Source: Streptomyces minutiscleroticus
GTDB taxonomy: Bacteria; Actinomycetota; Actinomycetes; Streptomycetales; Streptomycetaceae
DNA: 64,000 nt
Assembly: GCF_014650875.1 (NCBI RefSeq)
Contig: NZ_BMVU01000025.1
Coordinates: 1 to 64,000, forward strand
Direction of reading: 5' to 3'
Below are positions 17,126 through 25,995 of the stretch, piece after piece; within the stretch, counting starts at the first letter, position 1; every line of letters begins with the position of its first letter. The position numbers and the translations under genes were made by a program. The notes below the pieces were generated by a model that did no database searches, was not told the origin of the DNA, and worked only from the letters and a program-made list of their open reading frames with translations.

Positions 17126-18211
17126 ATGCGCAAGTCTTCGCTCCGCCGTGCCTGTGCGGCGCTCGCGGCCGTCACCTCGCTCACGCTGGCCGCGACCGCC
17201 TGCGGCGGCACCACCAAGAACGACGTCAAGAAGGAGGAGGGCGGCTCGGGCGCCTCGGCCGGCAAGGCCGACCCGAACGCCGAGACCAAGAAGGGCCTGA
17301 CGGTCGCCTTCCTGCCCAAGCAGGTCAACAACCCGTACTTCACCACCGCCGACAAGGGCGGCGAGAAGGCCGTGAAGGAGCTGGGCTCCACCTACAAGGA
17401 GGTCGGCACCAGCAGCGGCACCGACACCGCGGGCCAGGTCTCCTACGTCAACACGCTCACCCAGCAGCAGGTCGACGCGATGGCCGTGTCCGCCCAGGAC
17501 CCGGGCGCCCTGTGCACCGCGCTCAAGCAGGCCATGAAGAACGGCATCAAGGTCGTCACCTACGACTCCGACGCCGACGCCGAGTGCCGCAACGCCTTCG
17601 TCTCGCAGGCCAGCGCCGAGGACCTGGGCCGCACCGAGGTGCAGCTGCTCGCCGAGCAGATCGGCTACAAGGGCGAGATCGCGATCCTGTCGGCGGCGCA
17701 GACCGCCACGAACCAGAACACCTGGATCGACTACATGAAGGACGAGCTGAAGGACGACAAGTACAAGGACATCGAGCTGGTCAAGGTCGCCTACGGCGAC
17801 GACGACGCCCAGAAGTCCTTCCAGCAGACCCAGGGCCTGCTCCAGGAGCACCCGAACCTGAAGGGGATCATCTCGCCCACCACGGTCGGCATCAAGGCGG
17901 CCGCCCAGTACCTGTCCGGCTCGAAGTACAAGGGCAAGGTCAGGCTGACCGGCCTCGGCACCCCCAACGACATGCGCAAGTACGTCAAGAACGGCACCGT
18001 CGAGGCGTTCGAGCTGTGGGACCCGGCCAAGCTCGGCGAGCTCGCCGCGCACACCTCGGTCGCGCTGGCCTCCGGCCGGATCACCGGCAAGGAGGGCGAG
18101 ACCTTCACGGCCGGCGACATGGGCGAGTACACCATCGGCAAGGACGGTGTGATCAACCTCGGCAGGCCCACCGTGTTCGACGCCGAGAACATCGACGAGT
18201 TCGACTTCTAG
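17126..18211 (+). CDS. Rhamnose-binding lipoprotein (periplasmic-binding-protein type)
   Basis: A 361-residue extracellular binding protein of the ribose/LacI-like class. The signal peptide ends in the lipobox LAATAC (Cys26), followed by a charged Gly/Ser-rich linker. The core begins LTVAFLPKQVNNPYF and contains the hinge-type segment YDSDADAECRNAFV. It should capture sugar outside the membrane and deliver it to the two permeases. The next gene, mutarotase, starts ten bases after its stop. Confidence 0.93.
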   Translation: MRKSSLRRACAALAAVTSLTLAATACGGTTKNDVKKEEGGSGASAGKADPNAETKKGLTVAFLPKQVNNPYFTTADKGGEKAVKELGSTYKEVGTSSGTDTAGQVSYVNTLTQQQVDAMAVSAQDPGALCTALKQAMKNGIKVVTYDSDADAECRNAFVSQASAEDLGRTEVQLLAEQIGYKGEIAILSAAQTATNQNTWIDYMKDELKDDKYKDIELVKVAYGDDDAQKSFQQTQGLLQEHPNLKGIISPTTVGIKAAAQYLSGSKYKGKVRLTGLGTPNDMRKYVKNGTVEAFELWDPAKLGELAAHTSVALASGRITGKEGETFTAGDMGEYTIGKDGVINLGRPTVFDAENIDEFDF

Positions 18212-18221
18212 GCGGCCCGGC

Positions 18222-18542
18222 ATGCAGCGCGTGTGCTTCCTGCTGAAGGTCCGCCAGGACCGGATCGAGGCGTACCGCGAGCGGCACGCCTCCGTGTGGC
18301 CCGAGATGTGCGAGGCGCTCACGGCCACCGGCTGGCACAACTACTCGCTCTTCCTGCGCGAGGACGGCCTGCTCGTCGGCTACCTGGAGACCGAGGACTT
18401 CGCCGCGGCGCAGGCCGCCATGGAGAAGACCGAGGTCAACGCCCGCTGGCAGGCCGAGATGGCCCCGTTCTTCGAGGCGCTGGACGGCGCCCGCCCGGAC
18501 GAGGCCATGAAGCCGCTGACGGAGGTGTTCCACCTCGCCTGA
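18222..18542 (+). CDS. rhaM: L-rhamnose mutarotase
   Basis: A 106-residue RhaM/YiiL-family protein that interconverts alpha and beta L-rhamnose and so supplies the isomerase. Family motifs are RERHASVWPEM with its catalytic His, GWHNYSLFLRED, and the Trp-rich NARWQAEMAPFF. It is the last gene of the importer operon and ends just before a strong hairpin. Confidence 0.92.
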   Translation: MQRVCFLLKVRQDRIEAYRERHASVWPEMCEALTATGWHNYSLFLREDGLLVGYLETEDFAAAQAAMEKTEVNARWQAEMAPFFEALDGARPDEAMKPLTEVFHLA

Positions 18543-18546
18543 CCGC

Positions 18547-18578
18547 CTTCCCCTCCTCCGTCCGCGGAGGAGGGGAAG
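18547..18578 (+). terminator. Terminator of the rhamnose transport operon
   Basis: A perfect 14-bp stem (18547-18560 with 18565-18578) closed by a TCCG tetraloop, starting five bases after the rhaM stop codon. Confidence 0.85.
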
Positions 18579-18825
18579 CCCGCGGCCCGCGCCGCGGGTC
18601 CCCCCGCCCCCGCGGACGGCACGGGACCCGGACGGACCACTCCGTCCGCCGGCCCCGTCCGTCCGGTTCTCCCGGGGGCGCCCGGTGGCGGGGCGCCGCG
18701 CGCGCGTCCCGTCGCCGCTCCCGCACCGCCCCGGCGTCCGCCGGAGCCCGGCCCGGACGGGCGGATCCCGCGGGTAGGCTGAACACGCACCCGCCGCTCC
18801 CCGTCCACCTGGAGGTCTTTGCCCG

Positions 18826-19857
18826 ATGGCCCAGTCGGTGGGTATCAAGGACGTCGCCCGTGTCGCCGGGGTCTCCGTCGGCACCGTCTCGAACGTCATC
18901 AACCGCCCGGACACGGTCGCCTCCGAGACCCGCGCCCGCGTCCTGTCCGCGATCGACCGCCTCGGCTACGTCCGCAGCGAGTCGGCGCGGCAGCTGCGCG
19001 CCGGACGCAGCCGCATCATGGGACTGCTCGTGCTCGACATGGGCAATCCCTTCTTCGTCGACGTCGCCCGCGGCGCCGAGCGCGCCGCCCGCGACGCCGG
19101 ACTCGGCGTCATGGTCTGCAACAGCGCGCAGAGCCCCGCCGAGGAGGCCGACTACCTCTCGCTCTTCGCCGAGCAGCGGGTGCGCGGCGTGCTGCTGACG
19201 CCCGCCGACGCCACCGGGCGCACCATCGAGGCCTTCCGCCGCCACGGCATCCCGTTCGTGCTGGTCGACCGGGTCGCCGAGGGCACCACCGAGTGCTCCG
19301 TCTCCGTCGACGACGTGGCGGGCGGCGCGCTGGCGGTGCGGCACCTGGTCGACGCGGGGCACCGCTCGATCGCGTACGTGAGCGGGCCGCCCGGCCTGAA
19401 CCAGGTGCGCGACCGCCGCACGGGCGCCCTGGAGGCGCTGGCCGAGGCCGGGCTCGGCCCGGACGCGCTGCGGGAGCTGCCCACCGAGCGGCTCGACGTG
19501 GCCGCGGGCCGCGACGCCGGGGCCCGGCTGCTCGGCCTCGCCGACCGGCCCACCGCCGTGTTCTGCGCCAACGACCTGCTCGCGCTCGGCGTGCTCCAGG
19601 CCATGTTCGCGGCCGGGGTGGGCGTCCCGGACGACCTGGCGATCGTCGGCTACGACGACATCGAGTTCGCGGCCGCCGCGGCCGTCCCGCTCACCTCGGT
19701 GCGCCAGCCCGCCGTGACCATGGGGGCGCTCGCCGCCCAGCTGCTGCTGGAGGAGACCGGGACCGGCAGCGAGGCGTCCCGGACCGCCCACGAGCACCGC
19801 CGCGTGGTGCTCCAGCCGGAGCTGGTGGTGCGCAGCTCCAGCCTGCCCCCGCGCTGA
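18826..19857 (+). CDS. LacI-family transcriptional regulator of rhamnose genes
   Basis: A 343-residue repressor. The N-terminal helix-turn-helix reads IKDVARVAGVSVGTVSNVIN, followed by the hinge segment SESARQLRAGRS and a periplasmic-binding-type effector domain (MGNPFFVDVARGAE, VGYDDIEFAA). GGAGG lies upstream of ATG 18826. It sits next to the rhamnose operon, and LacI-like palindromes flank both divergent rha promoters, so it probably represses them until rhamnose or a derivative binds. Effector identity is inferred. Confidence 0.9.
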   Translation: MAQSVGIKDVARVAGVSVGTVSNVINRPDTVASETRARVLSAIDRLGYVRSESARQLRAGRSRIMGLLVLDMGNPFFVDVARGAERAARDAGLGVMVCNSAQSPAEEADYLSLFAEQRVRGVLLTPADATGRTIEAFRRHGIPFVLVDRVAEGTTECSVSVDDVAGGALAVRHLVDAGHRSIAYVSGPPGLNQVRDRRTGALEALAEAGLGPDALRELPTERLDVAAGRDAGARLLGLADRPTAVFCANDLLALGVLQAMFAAGVGVPDDLAIVGYDDIEFAAAAAVPLTSVRQPAVTMGALAAQLLLEETGTGSEASRTAHEHRRVVLQPELVVRSSSLPPR

Positions 19858-20014
19858 CACCCCCTGCCCGCCGGCCGCCCGGTCGGCGGTGCGGGCCGAT
19901 GACACTGATCGGTCGGTCAGTGGGCGCGTTGCGGGTCCCCGCCTGCGAAGGGCGGTCGTCCATGTGCTGAACTGGGACGCGGCCTGGAATGTCCGTCCGT
20001 ATGGGGAGTCTCAG

Positions 20015-21316
20015 TTGAGCGTCAGTTACCGCCAGCCGGGTGTCGTGCTCACCGACCGCCGCTTCACCGTGCCGCTCGACCACGACGACCCCGCGGGGGA
20101 GACGATCGAGCTGTTCGCGCGCGAGGCCGTCGCGAGCGACAAGGCGGGCGCCGAACTGCCGTGGCTGGTCTACCTCCAGGGCGGTCCCGGCTTCGGGGCG
20201 AACCGTTTCATCGGCCGCCCGGCCTGGCTCGGCCGCGCCCTGGAGGAGTTCCGGGTGCTGCTGCTCGACCAGCGCGGCACGGGCGCCTCCACGCCCGCCA
20301 ACCGGCAGACCCTGCCGCTGCGCGGCGGCCCGGCCGAACAGGCCGACTACCTGACGCACTTCCGCGCCGACTCCATCGTCCGCGACTGCGAGGCGATCCG
20401 CCCGCAGCTCACCGGCGGCGCCCCCTGGACGGTGCTCGGCCAGAGCTTCGGCGGCTTCTGCGCCACCCACTACCTGTCCGCCGCGCCCGAGGGCCTGAGC
20501 GCCGCGCTGATCACCGGCGGGCTGCCCTCGCTCGACGCCCACGCGGACGACGTCTACCGCGCCGCGTACCCGCGCATCGAGCGCAAGGTGGCGGCCCACT
20601 ACGCGCGCTACCCGCAGGACGTGGAGCGCGCCCGGCGCATCGCCGAGCACCTGCTCCGGCACGAGACGGTGCTGCCGAACGGCTACCGGCTGACCGTCGA
20701 GGCGTTCCAGTCCCTCGGGATCGTGCTGGGCGGCGGCGAGGGCAGCCACCGGCTGCACTACCTGCTGGAGGACGCCTTCGTGCGCACGCCCTCGGGACCG
20801 GCCCTGTCCGACGCCTTCCAGGAGGAGGTGCAGACGGCCCTGTCGTACGCGGGCCACCCCCTGTACGCCCTCGTCCACGAGGCGATCTACGGCCAGGACG
20901 AGCGGCCCACCGCCTGGTCCGCGGAGCGGGTGCGCGCCGAGTTCCCGCAGTTCGACGCGGCGAAGACGCTGGCGGGCGACGGTCCGCTGCTGTTCACCGG
21001 CGAGTCGGTGCACCCCTGGACCTTCGACTGCGACCCGGCGCTGCGCCCGCTGCGCGAGACCGCCGACCTGCTCGCCGCGCGCACCGACTGGACCCCGCTG
21101 TACGACAAGGAGCGCCTCGCCGCCAACGAGGTGCCGGTGGCGGCGGCGGTCTACCACGACGACATGTACGTCGACGCGGACCACTCGCTGGCCACCGCCC
21201 GCGCGATCCGCGGCCTGCGCACCTGGGTGACGGACGAGTTCGAGCACGACGGCGTGCGGGCGGGCGGCCCCCGCGTCCTCGACCGCCTGCTCGCGCTGAG
21301 CCGCGACGAGGTCTGA
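20015..21316 (+). CDS. Alpha/beta-hydrolase, proline iminopeptidase-like (S33)
   Basis: A 433-residue cytosolic serine hydrolase. The oxyanion segment YLQGGPGFGANRF and nucleophile elbow LGQSFGG match peptidase family S33; VLLLDQRGTGAST is also typical. A late catalytic His candidate is in YVDADHSLATA. TTG 20015 is preferred because GGGGAG lies 7 nt upstream and the conserved N-terminal strand (VVLTDRRFTVPLDH) follows at once; the frame is open to 19889. It probably releases N-terminal proline. Confidence 0.85.
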   Translation: MSVSYRQPGVVLTDRRFTVPLDHDDPAGETIELFAREAVASDKAGAELPWLVYLQGGPGFGANRFIGRPAWLGRALEEFRVLLLDQRGTGASTPANRQTLPLRGGPAEQADYLTHFRADSIVRDCEAIRPQLTGGAPWTVLGQSFGGFCATHYLSAAPEGLSAALITGGLPSLDAHADDVYRAAYPRIERKVAAHYARYPQDVERARRIAEHLLRHETVLPNGYRLTVEAFQSLGIVLGGGEGSHRLHYLLEDAFVRTPSGPALSDAFQEEVQTALSYAGHPLYALVHEAIYGQDERPTAWSAERVRAEFPQFDAAKTLAGDGPLLFTGESVHPWTFDCDPALRPLRETADLLAARTDWTPLYDKERLAANEVPVAAAVYHDDMYVDADHSLATARAIRGLRTWVTDEFEHDGVRAGGPRVLDRLLALSRDEV

Positions 21317-21324
21317 GCCACGGC

Positions 21325-21454
21325 CTTCCCGCCCGGGCCCGCGGGTCTTCCCGCCCGGGTCGGCGGGTCTTCCCGCCCGGGCCCGCGGGTCCTCCTGTCC
21401 GGGGCGGCGGGTCTTCCCGCCCGGGCCGGCGGTCTTCCCGCCCAAGCCCGGCGG
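21325..21454. repeat. 22-bp tandem repeat, six units
   Basis: The unit CTTCCCGCCCGGGCCCGCGGGT starts at 21325, 21347, 21369, 21391, 21413 and 21434, with units 5 and 6 one base shorter and increasingly divergent. Two CGGCCGTACGGCC units follow at about 21452-21495. Each unit is self-complementary enough to fold. It occupies the gap downstream of the S33 hydrolase. Confidence 0.85.
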
Positions 21455-21554
21455 CCGTACGGCCCGGGTCCTGCGGCCGTACGGCCTGGGGCCGGCGATC
21501 GTGCGGCTCCGGACCCGGCCGGGCGGCGCCCCGCCACTGCGTAGGCTGGTCGGC

Positions 21555-22427
21555 ATGCGTGAAGACTCCGGCACCGCCTCCGTACCGCGTACCGAACCGC
21601 GGGCCGTGCCGCCCACCGAGCTGCGGTCCGACTGCGGCAGCTGCTTCGGGCTGTGCTGCGTCGCCCTGCCCTTCTCCGCCTCGGCGGACTTCCCCGTGGA
21701 CAAGGCCGCGGGCGAGCCGTGCCGCAACCTGCGGGCGGACTCCACCTGCGGCATCCACGCGCGGCTCAGGGAGCGCGGCTTCACGGGCTGCACGGTGTAC
21801 GACTGCTTCGGCGCCGGGCAGAAGGTCTCGCAGGTCACCTTCGGCGGCGCGGACTGGCGCGGCGGCCCGAAGGCGCGCACCCGGCTGATGTTCGAGGTCT
21901 TCCCGGTCGTACGGCAGCTGCACGAGCTGCTGCGCTACCTCGACGAGGCCCGCGCGCTGCCGGCGGCCCGTCCGATCCGCGCGGATCTCGGCCGGGAGTT
22001 CGAGAAGGTGGACGCGCTCACCCGGCTGCCCGCGCAGGAGCTGGTGGAGCTGGACGTCCCGGCGGTGCGGGCCGGGGCCAACGTGCTGCTGGTGCGCGCG
22101 GGCGAGCTGGCCCGCGCCGCCGCCGGCGGACGGGGCCGGAGGAAGGACCGCCGGGGAGCGGACCTCATGGGCGCGCGGCTGAGAGGCGCCGACCTGAGAG
22201 GCGCCAACCTGCGCGGCGCGTACCTCATCGCCGCCGACCTGACGGGGGCCGACCTGCGGGGCGCGGAGCTGATCGGCGCCGACCTGCGGGACGCCGACCT
22301 CACGGACGCCGACCTGACCGGCGCGATCTTCCTCACACAGCCGCAGCTCGACGCGGCCCGGGGCGGTGCCGGCACGAAGCTGCCGCCGTCGCTCGCGCGG
22401 CCCCGGCACTGGCCGGCGCGGGGCTGA
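21555..22427 (+). CDS. Cys-rich pentapeptide-repeat protein
   Basis: A 290-residue protein in two parts. The N-terminal part has a cysteine cluster, DCGSCFGLCC near residues 26-35, then Cys at PCRNL, STCGIH, GCTVYDCF, suggestive of a metal or iron-sulfur site. The C-terminal part (about 195-255) is a run of A(D/N)L-x-x pentapeptide repeats, e.g. GADLRGANLRGAYL, which form a right-handed beta helix. ATG 21555 is used. The combination occurs in actinobacteria; its function is unknown. DNA mimicry is known for some pentapeptide proteins, but nothing shows that here. Confidence 0.85.
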   Translation: MREDSGTASVPRTEPRAVPPTELRSDCGSCFGLCCVALPFSASADFPVDKAAGEPCRNLRADSTCGIHARLRERGFTGCTVYDCFGAGQKVSQVTFGGADWRGGPKARTRLMFEVFPVVRQLHELLRYLDEARALPAARPIRADLGREFEKVDALTRLPAQELVELDVPAVRAGANVLLVRAGELARAAAGGRGRRKDRRGADLMGARLRGADLRGANLRGAYLIAADLTGADLRGAELIGADLRDADLTDADLTGAIFLTQPQLDAARGGAGTKLPPSLARPRHWPARG

Positions 22428-22516
22428 CCGGCCGCGGCGCCGGCGCGCCCGGGAGGAGACACGGCAGGGGGACAGGGGGCCTCGGGTGGTTGGCGTGCGC
22501 TCGGATCTCCGTTAGG

Positions 22517-22535
22517 TTAGGTGAGGCTTACCTAA
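22517..22535. promoter_or_regulatory. Iron box (DmdR/IdeR-type operator)
   Basis: TTAGGTGAGGCTTACCTAA is a near-perfect 19-bp palindrome matching the actinobacterial consensus TTAGGTTAGGCTAACCTAA. Another TTAGG lies directly upstream at 22512. It is 12 bases before the ATG of the DUF2470 gene, so iron-loaded regulator should block that gene. Confidence 0.88.
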
Positions 22536-22547
22536 TTGGAGGTTCGG

Positions 22548-23273
22548 ATGGGTGACCGTCACACCTGGACGGCTGCGCCTGCCGCGGCCCAGCGGGCCCG
22601 CTCGGTGCTCGCCTCGGCGTGGTCCTGCGCGGTGACAGCGGAGGGCGGCCGGGAGGAGTTCATCGGCGCGCACCACGTGGCAGAGGACGGCAGAGTGCTG
22701 CTGCACCTGCCGGAGGACAGCGACCTGGTCACCGCGGCGCTCTGCGCGCCGCGCGGGGAGCCGTCCGCCGTCCTGGAGTTCGCCGACGTCGCGCCCGTCC
22801 CCGTCCGGTCCCGCATCCGCTGCCGCCTGTGGCTTGCCGGCTGGTTCCGGCACGAGGAGTCCCATCTGGTCTTCGAGCCCACCCGGGTCGTGCTCCGCGA
22901 CGCCGCGGGCGCCGTCGTCGTCGGCCCGGACGAGTACGCCAAGGCCCGGCCGGACCCGCTGGCCACCGCCGAGCCGCGGCTGCTGACCCACCTCGCCGAC
23001 GCCCACCCGGACGCGGTCGAGCGGCTCACCCGGCTCGTCGACCACGGCAGCCTGCACGGCGCGGTGCGCGTCCAGCCGCTGGCCGTGGACCGCCACGGGC
23101 TGACGCTGCGCATCGAGCGCGCCCGCTCCCACGGCGACGTACGGCTGCCGTTCCACCGGCCGGCCGACGACCTCGGGCAGCTCTCGGAGCGCATGCACGT
23201 CCTGCTCGCGCAGGCGGGCAACGTCTCCTGCCCGCGCGCCCTACAGCGGCAGCGCACAGACGGCGACGGGTGA
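22548..23273 (+). CDS. Iron-regulated DUF2470 protein (HugZ-like C-terminal domain)
   Basis: A 241-residue cytosolic protein. The segment RLLTHLADAHPDAVERLTRLV and VQPLAVDRHGLTLRIE match the DUF2470 domain, which in HugZ-type haem-degrading proteins helps hold haem; the N-terminal half resembles a split-barrel FMN-binding fold. GGAGG precedes ATG 22548. The iron box 12 bases upstream supports a role in iron starvation, such as haem or siderophore use. The 3' end overlaps the convergent lactonase gene by 33 bases. Confidence 0.8.
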   Translation: MGDRHTWTAAPAAAQRARSVLASAWSCAVTAEGGREEFIGAHHVAEDGRVLLHLPEDSDLVTAALCAPRGEPSAVLEFADVAPVPVRSRIRCRLWLAGWFRHEESHLVFEPTRVVLRDAAGAVVVGPDEYAKARPDPLATAEPRLLTHLADAHPDAVERLTRLVDHGSLHGAVRVQPLAVDRHGLTLRIERARSHGDVRLPFHRPADDLGQLSERMHVLLAQAGNVSCPRALQRQRTDGDG

Positions 23274-24482
23274 GGCGAACGGCTCGCCCGCGGGCCCGAG
23301 GCCGCCGTCCCGTCCGACGCTGAAGACGCTGACGGTGCCCGACCTCTGGTTCGCCGCGAACAGCAGGGTGCCGTCCGGGGAGAGCGCGAGGTGGCGCGGG
23401 AAGCCGCCGCGCACGGGCACGGTGTCCAGCAGCCGCAGCCGGGCCCCGTCCGCCTCGACCGCGTAGCGGGCCAGGCTGTCGTGGCCGCGGTTGGCGAGGT
23501 ACGCGTACGCCCCGTCCGGGGTGACCACCAGCTGCGCCGGGTGGTTGGTGCCGCCGCCGCTTCCGGTGGGCTGCGGGTCGCCGGGCGTGAGACGTCCGGT
23601 GGCCGGGTCGTAGCCGCAGACGACGACCGTGTCGTCGAGCTCGTTCGCGAGGTAGGCGAAGCGGCCCCCGGGGTGGAAGGCCAGGTGGCGCGGGCCCGAG
23701 CCCGGACGGGTGCGCGCCCGGGACACGGGGCGCAGCGTGCCCGCCGACCCGTCGAGGCGGTAGGTGTACACGGTGTCGGTGCCCAGGTCCACCGCCAGCA
23801 CGTGGCCGCCGTCCGGGCTCGTGAGGACCTGGTGCGCGTGCGGCCCGTCCTGGCGGGGGCCCGGCTCCGGGGCGGAGTGCACGACGCGGTCGGTCCGTTC
23901 GCCGAGCGCGCCCGAGGCGCCGACGGGGTGCACGGCCACGCTCCCGGAGCCGTACTCCGCGCTCAGCAGCCAGCGTCCGGACGGGTGCACGGACAGGTGG
24001 CAGGGTGCCGCGCCGCCGGTGGCGCGCGTGCCGAGCACCTCGTGCCGCCCGCCGTCCGAGCGCCGGACGGCCGTCACCGCGCCCTCCTCGCGCTCGGCCA
24101 CGCAGTACAGCGTGCGGCCGTCCGGATGGACGGCCAGGTAGGACGGGTCGTCGACCTCGACGACGGTGCCCGTGCCGGTGACGCGTCCCGTCGCGGCGTC
24201 GTACTCCGCCAGGCCGATCCCCTTGCCGCCGCCCTCGACGGACGTGTACGTGCCGAGGTACAGCGGGCGCCGCCCGGCGGGCCGGCGGGCGGTGTCCGCG
24301 CCGCCGCGGGACGGCCCGGCGGACGGGGACGGCGGGCCGTCCGGGGGCGCCGGGTCCGCCGGGGGAGCGGGGGCCGGGACGGTCGCCACCGCCGCGGCCG
24401 CCCCCAGCGTCCCGAGGAGGCGCCGCCTGCTCACACCGCCGAAGGGCCCGCTTCCGCGCGCCGGGTCCGTACCACTGCTCAT
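23241..24482 (-). CDS. Secreted lactonase-family seven-bladed beta-propeller protein
   Basis: A 413-residue protein of the 6-phosphogluconolactonase (YbhE) / Pgl fold. A twin-arginine signal is visible, SRRRLLGTLGAAAAVA at residues 18-33, followed by a Pro/Gly-rich linker. The propeller repeats recur as LAVHPDGRTLYC, LSVHPSGRWLLS, VLTSPDGGHVLA, LAFHPGGRFAYLAN and LALSPDGTLLFAANQ. Export makes a role in the pentose phosphate pathway unlikely; the substrate is unknown. Confidence 0.85.
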   Translation of the reverse strand: MSSGTDPARGSGPFGGVSRRRLLGTLGAAAAVATVPAPAPPADPAPPDGPPSPSAGPSRGGADTARRPAGRRPLYLGTYTSVEGGGKGIGLAEYDAATGRVTGTGTVVEVDDPSYLAVHPDGRTLYCVAEREEGAVTAVRRSDGGRHEVLGTRATGGAAPCHLSVHPSGRWLLSAEYGSGSVAVHPVGASGALGERTDRVVHSAPEPGPRQDGPHAHQVLTSPDGGHVLAVDLGTDTVYTYRLDGSAGTLRPVSRARTRPGSGPRHLAFHPGGRFAYLANELDDTVVVCGYDPATGRLTPGDPQPTGSGGGTNHPAQLVVTPDGAYAYLANRGHDSLARYAVEADGARLRLLDTVPVRGGFPRHLALSPDGTLLFAANQRSGTVSVFSVGRDGGLGPAGEPFASPVAVCALPL

Positions 24483-24676
24483 GCCTGCACCTCGGGTCGG
24501 GGTCGGTCGTCACGGCTTTGACGGCCACCCTGGCGCGCGGAGCCGCCGAGCGCAAAGACCGGCGGAGTGCGATGCGCCACCCCGCGCGGGGCGGCGCACC
24601 GGCGCGCGGACGCGGGCCCGCCGGCCGCCGTCCGTACCTTCCCCCGCCCCGGCGGACCCGTACGTGCGGTCCGCCC

Positions 24677-25927
24677 TCAGTCGGTACGCCGTGCGGCGGC
24701 GACACGCCTGCGGCGGCGCAGTCCGCGCCACCGCTGCTGCAGCCGGGTCAGCCGGGGCATGCGCTCGCGCTGCTCGCGGGCGCAGCGGTCCAGCTCCTCC
24801 AGGAGCCGCCGGGAGCGGTGCTCCATGTCCAGCTCGTCCAGGATGCGGTTGACCTCCGTCAGCACGGCGCCGTGGTACTGCCACCAGCGGGTCTCGCGCA
24901 GCGCCTCGTCGCGCAGCAGCTGGGACAGCTTGTCCCGGGTGGCGCGGGCCGCGGTCAGCTCGGCGGCGAGCCGGGTCTCCGCGGACTCCGCGCTGCGGCT
25001 GACGTCGGTGGTCACCAGGACCGCGAAGCTGACCACGGCGTCGCCGATGTCGGACAGGACCTGCTCCAGCGCGGCGCCCGTCTCCTGCTCGAACATCGGC
25101 TCGGGGTCGCGCGCCTTCGCCAGGTCGGTGAGGCTGCGCGCGAGGACGCGGAGCACCACCGTGCAGATCTCCAGGGTGTCGAGGCCGGTGCGCAGCACGA
25201 TCCGGTGCAGCAGCCCCTCGCGGACGCGCGGGTTGAGCCGCAGGCTGTCCTCGGCCTGCCGCAGCGCCGCGTCCACCTCGACGATCTCGTGGTCGAGGCG
25301 GCGCGCCTCGTACAGCCGCTCCGTCGTCTCCGCGACCGGGATGCCGCCCCGGGCCTCCTCGCCGATGCGCCGCATCAACTGCCGCATCCGGCGGGCCAGG
25401 TCCTCGACGGCCGCGCCCGCCTCGTCCACCCACACCGGGGGAGCGAGGAGCAGGTTGAAGACCAGGCCGACGACGGCGCCGATCAGCGTCTCCAGGACCC
25501 GCGCCCAGGCCGTGTCCCCGACCCTGGTGACGCCGAGGACGAGCATCGCGCTGATCGCCACCTCGGGCACGAACTCGCTGACCCGTACCAGATGGCCCAC
25601 CGCCAGCGAGGCGAGGATGATCAGCGCGAGGCTCCACCAGGTCAGGCCGACCAGGACGCTGAAGGCGATGGCGATGACGACGCCGGTCACCACCGAGTTC
25701 ACCCGGCGGACGCTGGTGATGATGGTGGTGTACAGCGTGACCTGGACGACGAGGAGCGCCGTCAGGGGCGCGGTGAGCGGGGCCGCCTCGGGGCTGAGGT
25801 GCACGGCGATGACATAGGCGATCGTCGCGGCGCCCGTCGAGCGCACCGCTTGTACGACCGCCGGTTCGCGTCGCCATTGGTGAAACAACCGGACGCATGT
25901 GTCCCACAGACCACGTACATCTCGCAT
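24677..25927 (-). CDS. Aromatic-acid-exporter-like (FUSC/ArAE) membrane protein
   Basis: A 416-residue protein with an N-terminal block of about six membrane segments (TIAYVIAVHL, ALLVVQVTLYTTII, VVTGVVIAIAFSVLVGL, LIILASLAVGH, AISAMLVLGV, LIGAVVGLVFNLLL) and a long helical cytosolic C-terminus rich in Arg/Glu. The layout matches the FUSC/PET family, which exports aromatic carboxylates. ATG 25927 is the only in-frame start; AAGG abuts it, so the ribosome site is weak. A second FUSC protein is encoded at 55488. Confidence 0.8.
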   Translation of the reverse strand: MRDVRGLWDTCVRLFHQWRREPAVVQAVRSTGAATIAYVIAVHLSPEAAPLTAPLTALLVVQVTLYTTIITSVRRVNSVVTGVVIAIAFSVLVGLTWWSLALIILASLAVGHLVRVSEFVPEVAISAMLVLGVTRVGDTAWARVLETLIGAVVGLVFNLLLAPPVWVDEAGAAVEDLARRMRQLMRRIGEEARGGIPVAETTERLYEARRLDHEIVEVDAALRQAEDSLRLNPRVREGLLHRIVLRTGLDTLEICTVVLRVLARSLTDLAKARDPEPMFEQETGAALEQVLSDIGDAVVSFAVLVTTDVSRSAESAETRLAAELTAARATRDKLSQLLRDEALRETRWWQYHGAVLTEVNRILDELDMEHRSRRLLEELDRCAREQRERMPRLTRLQQRWRGLRRRRRVAAARRTD

Positions 25928-25995
25928 CCTTCGCCAGTTCCCGCTCCACCGGCCCGTCGAACACCGTGCGGAACGGAAGATCCCTGCGGGGCGGT

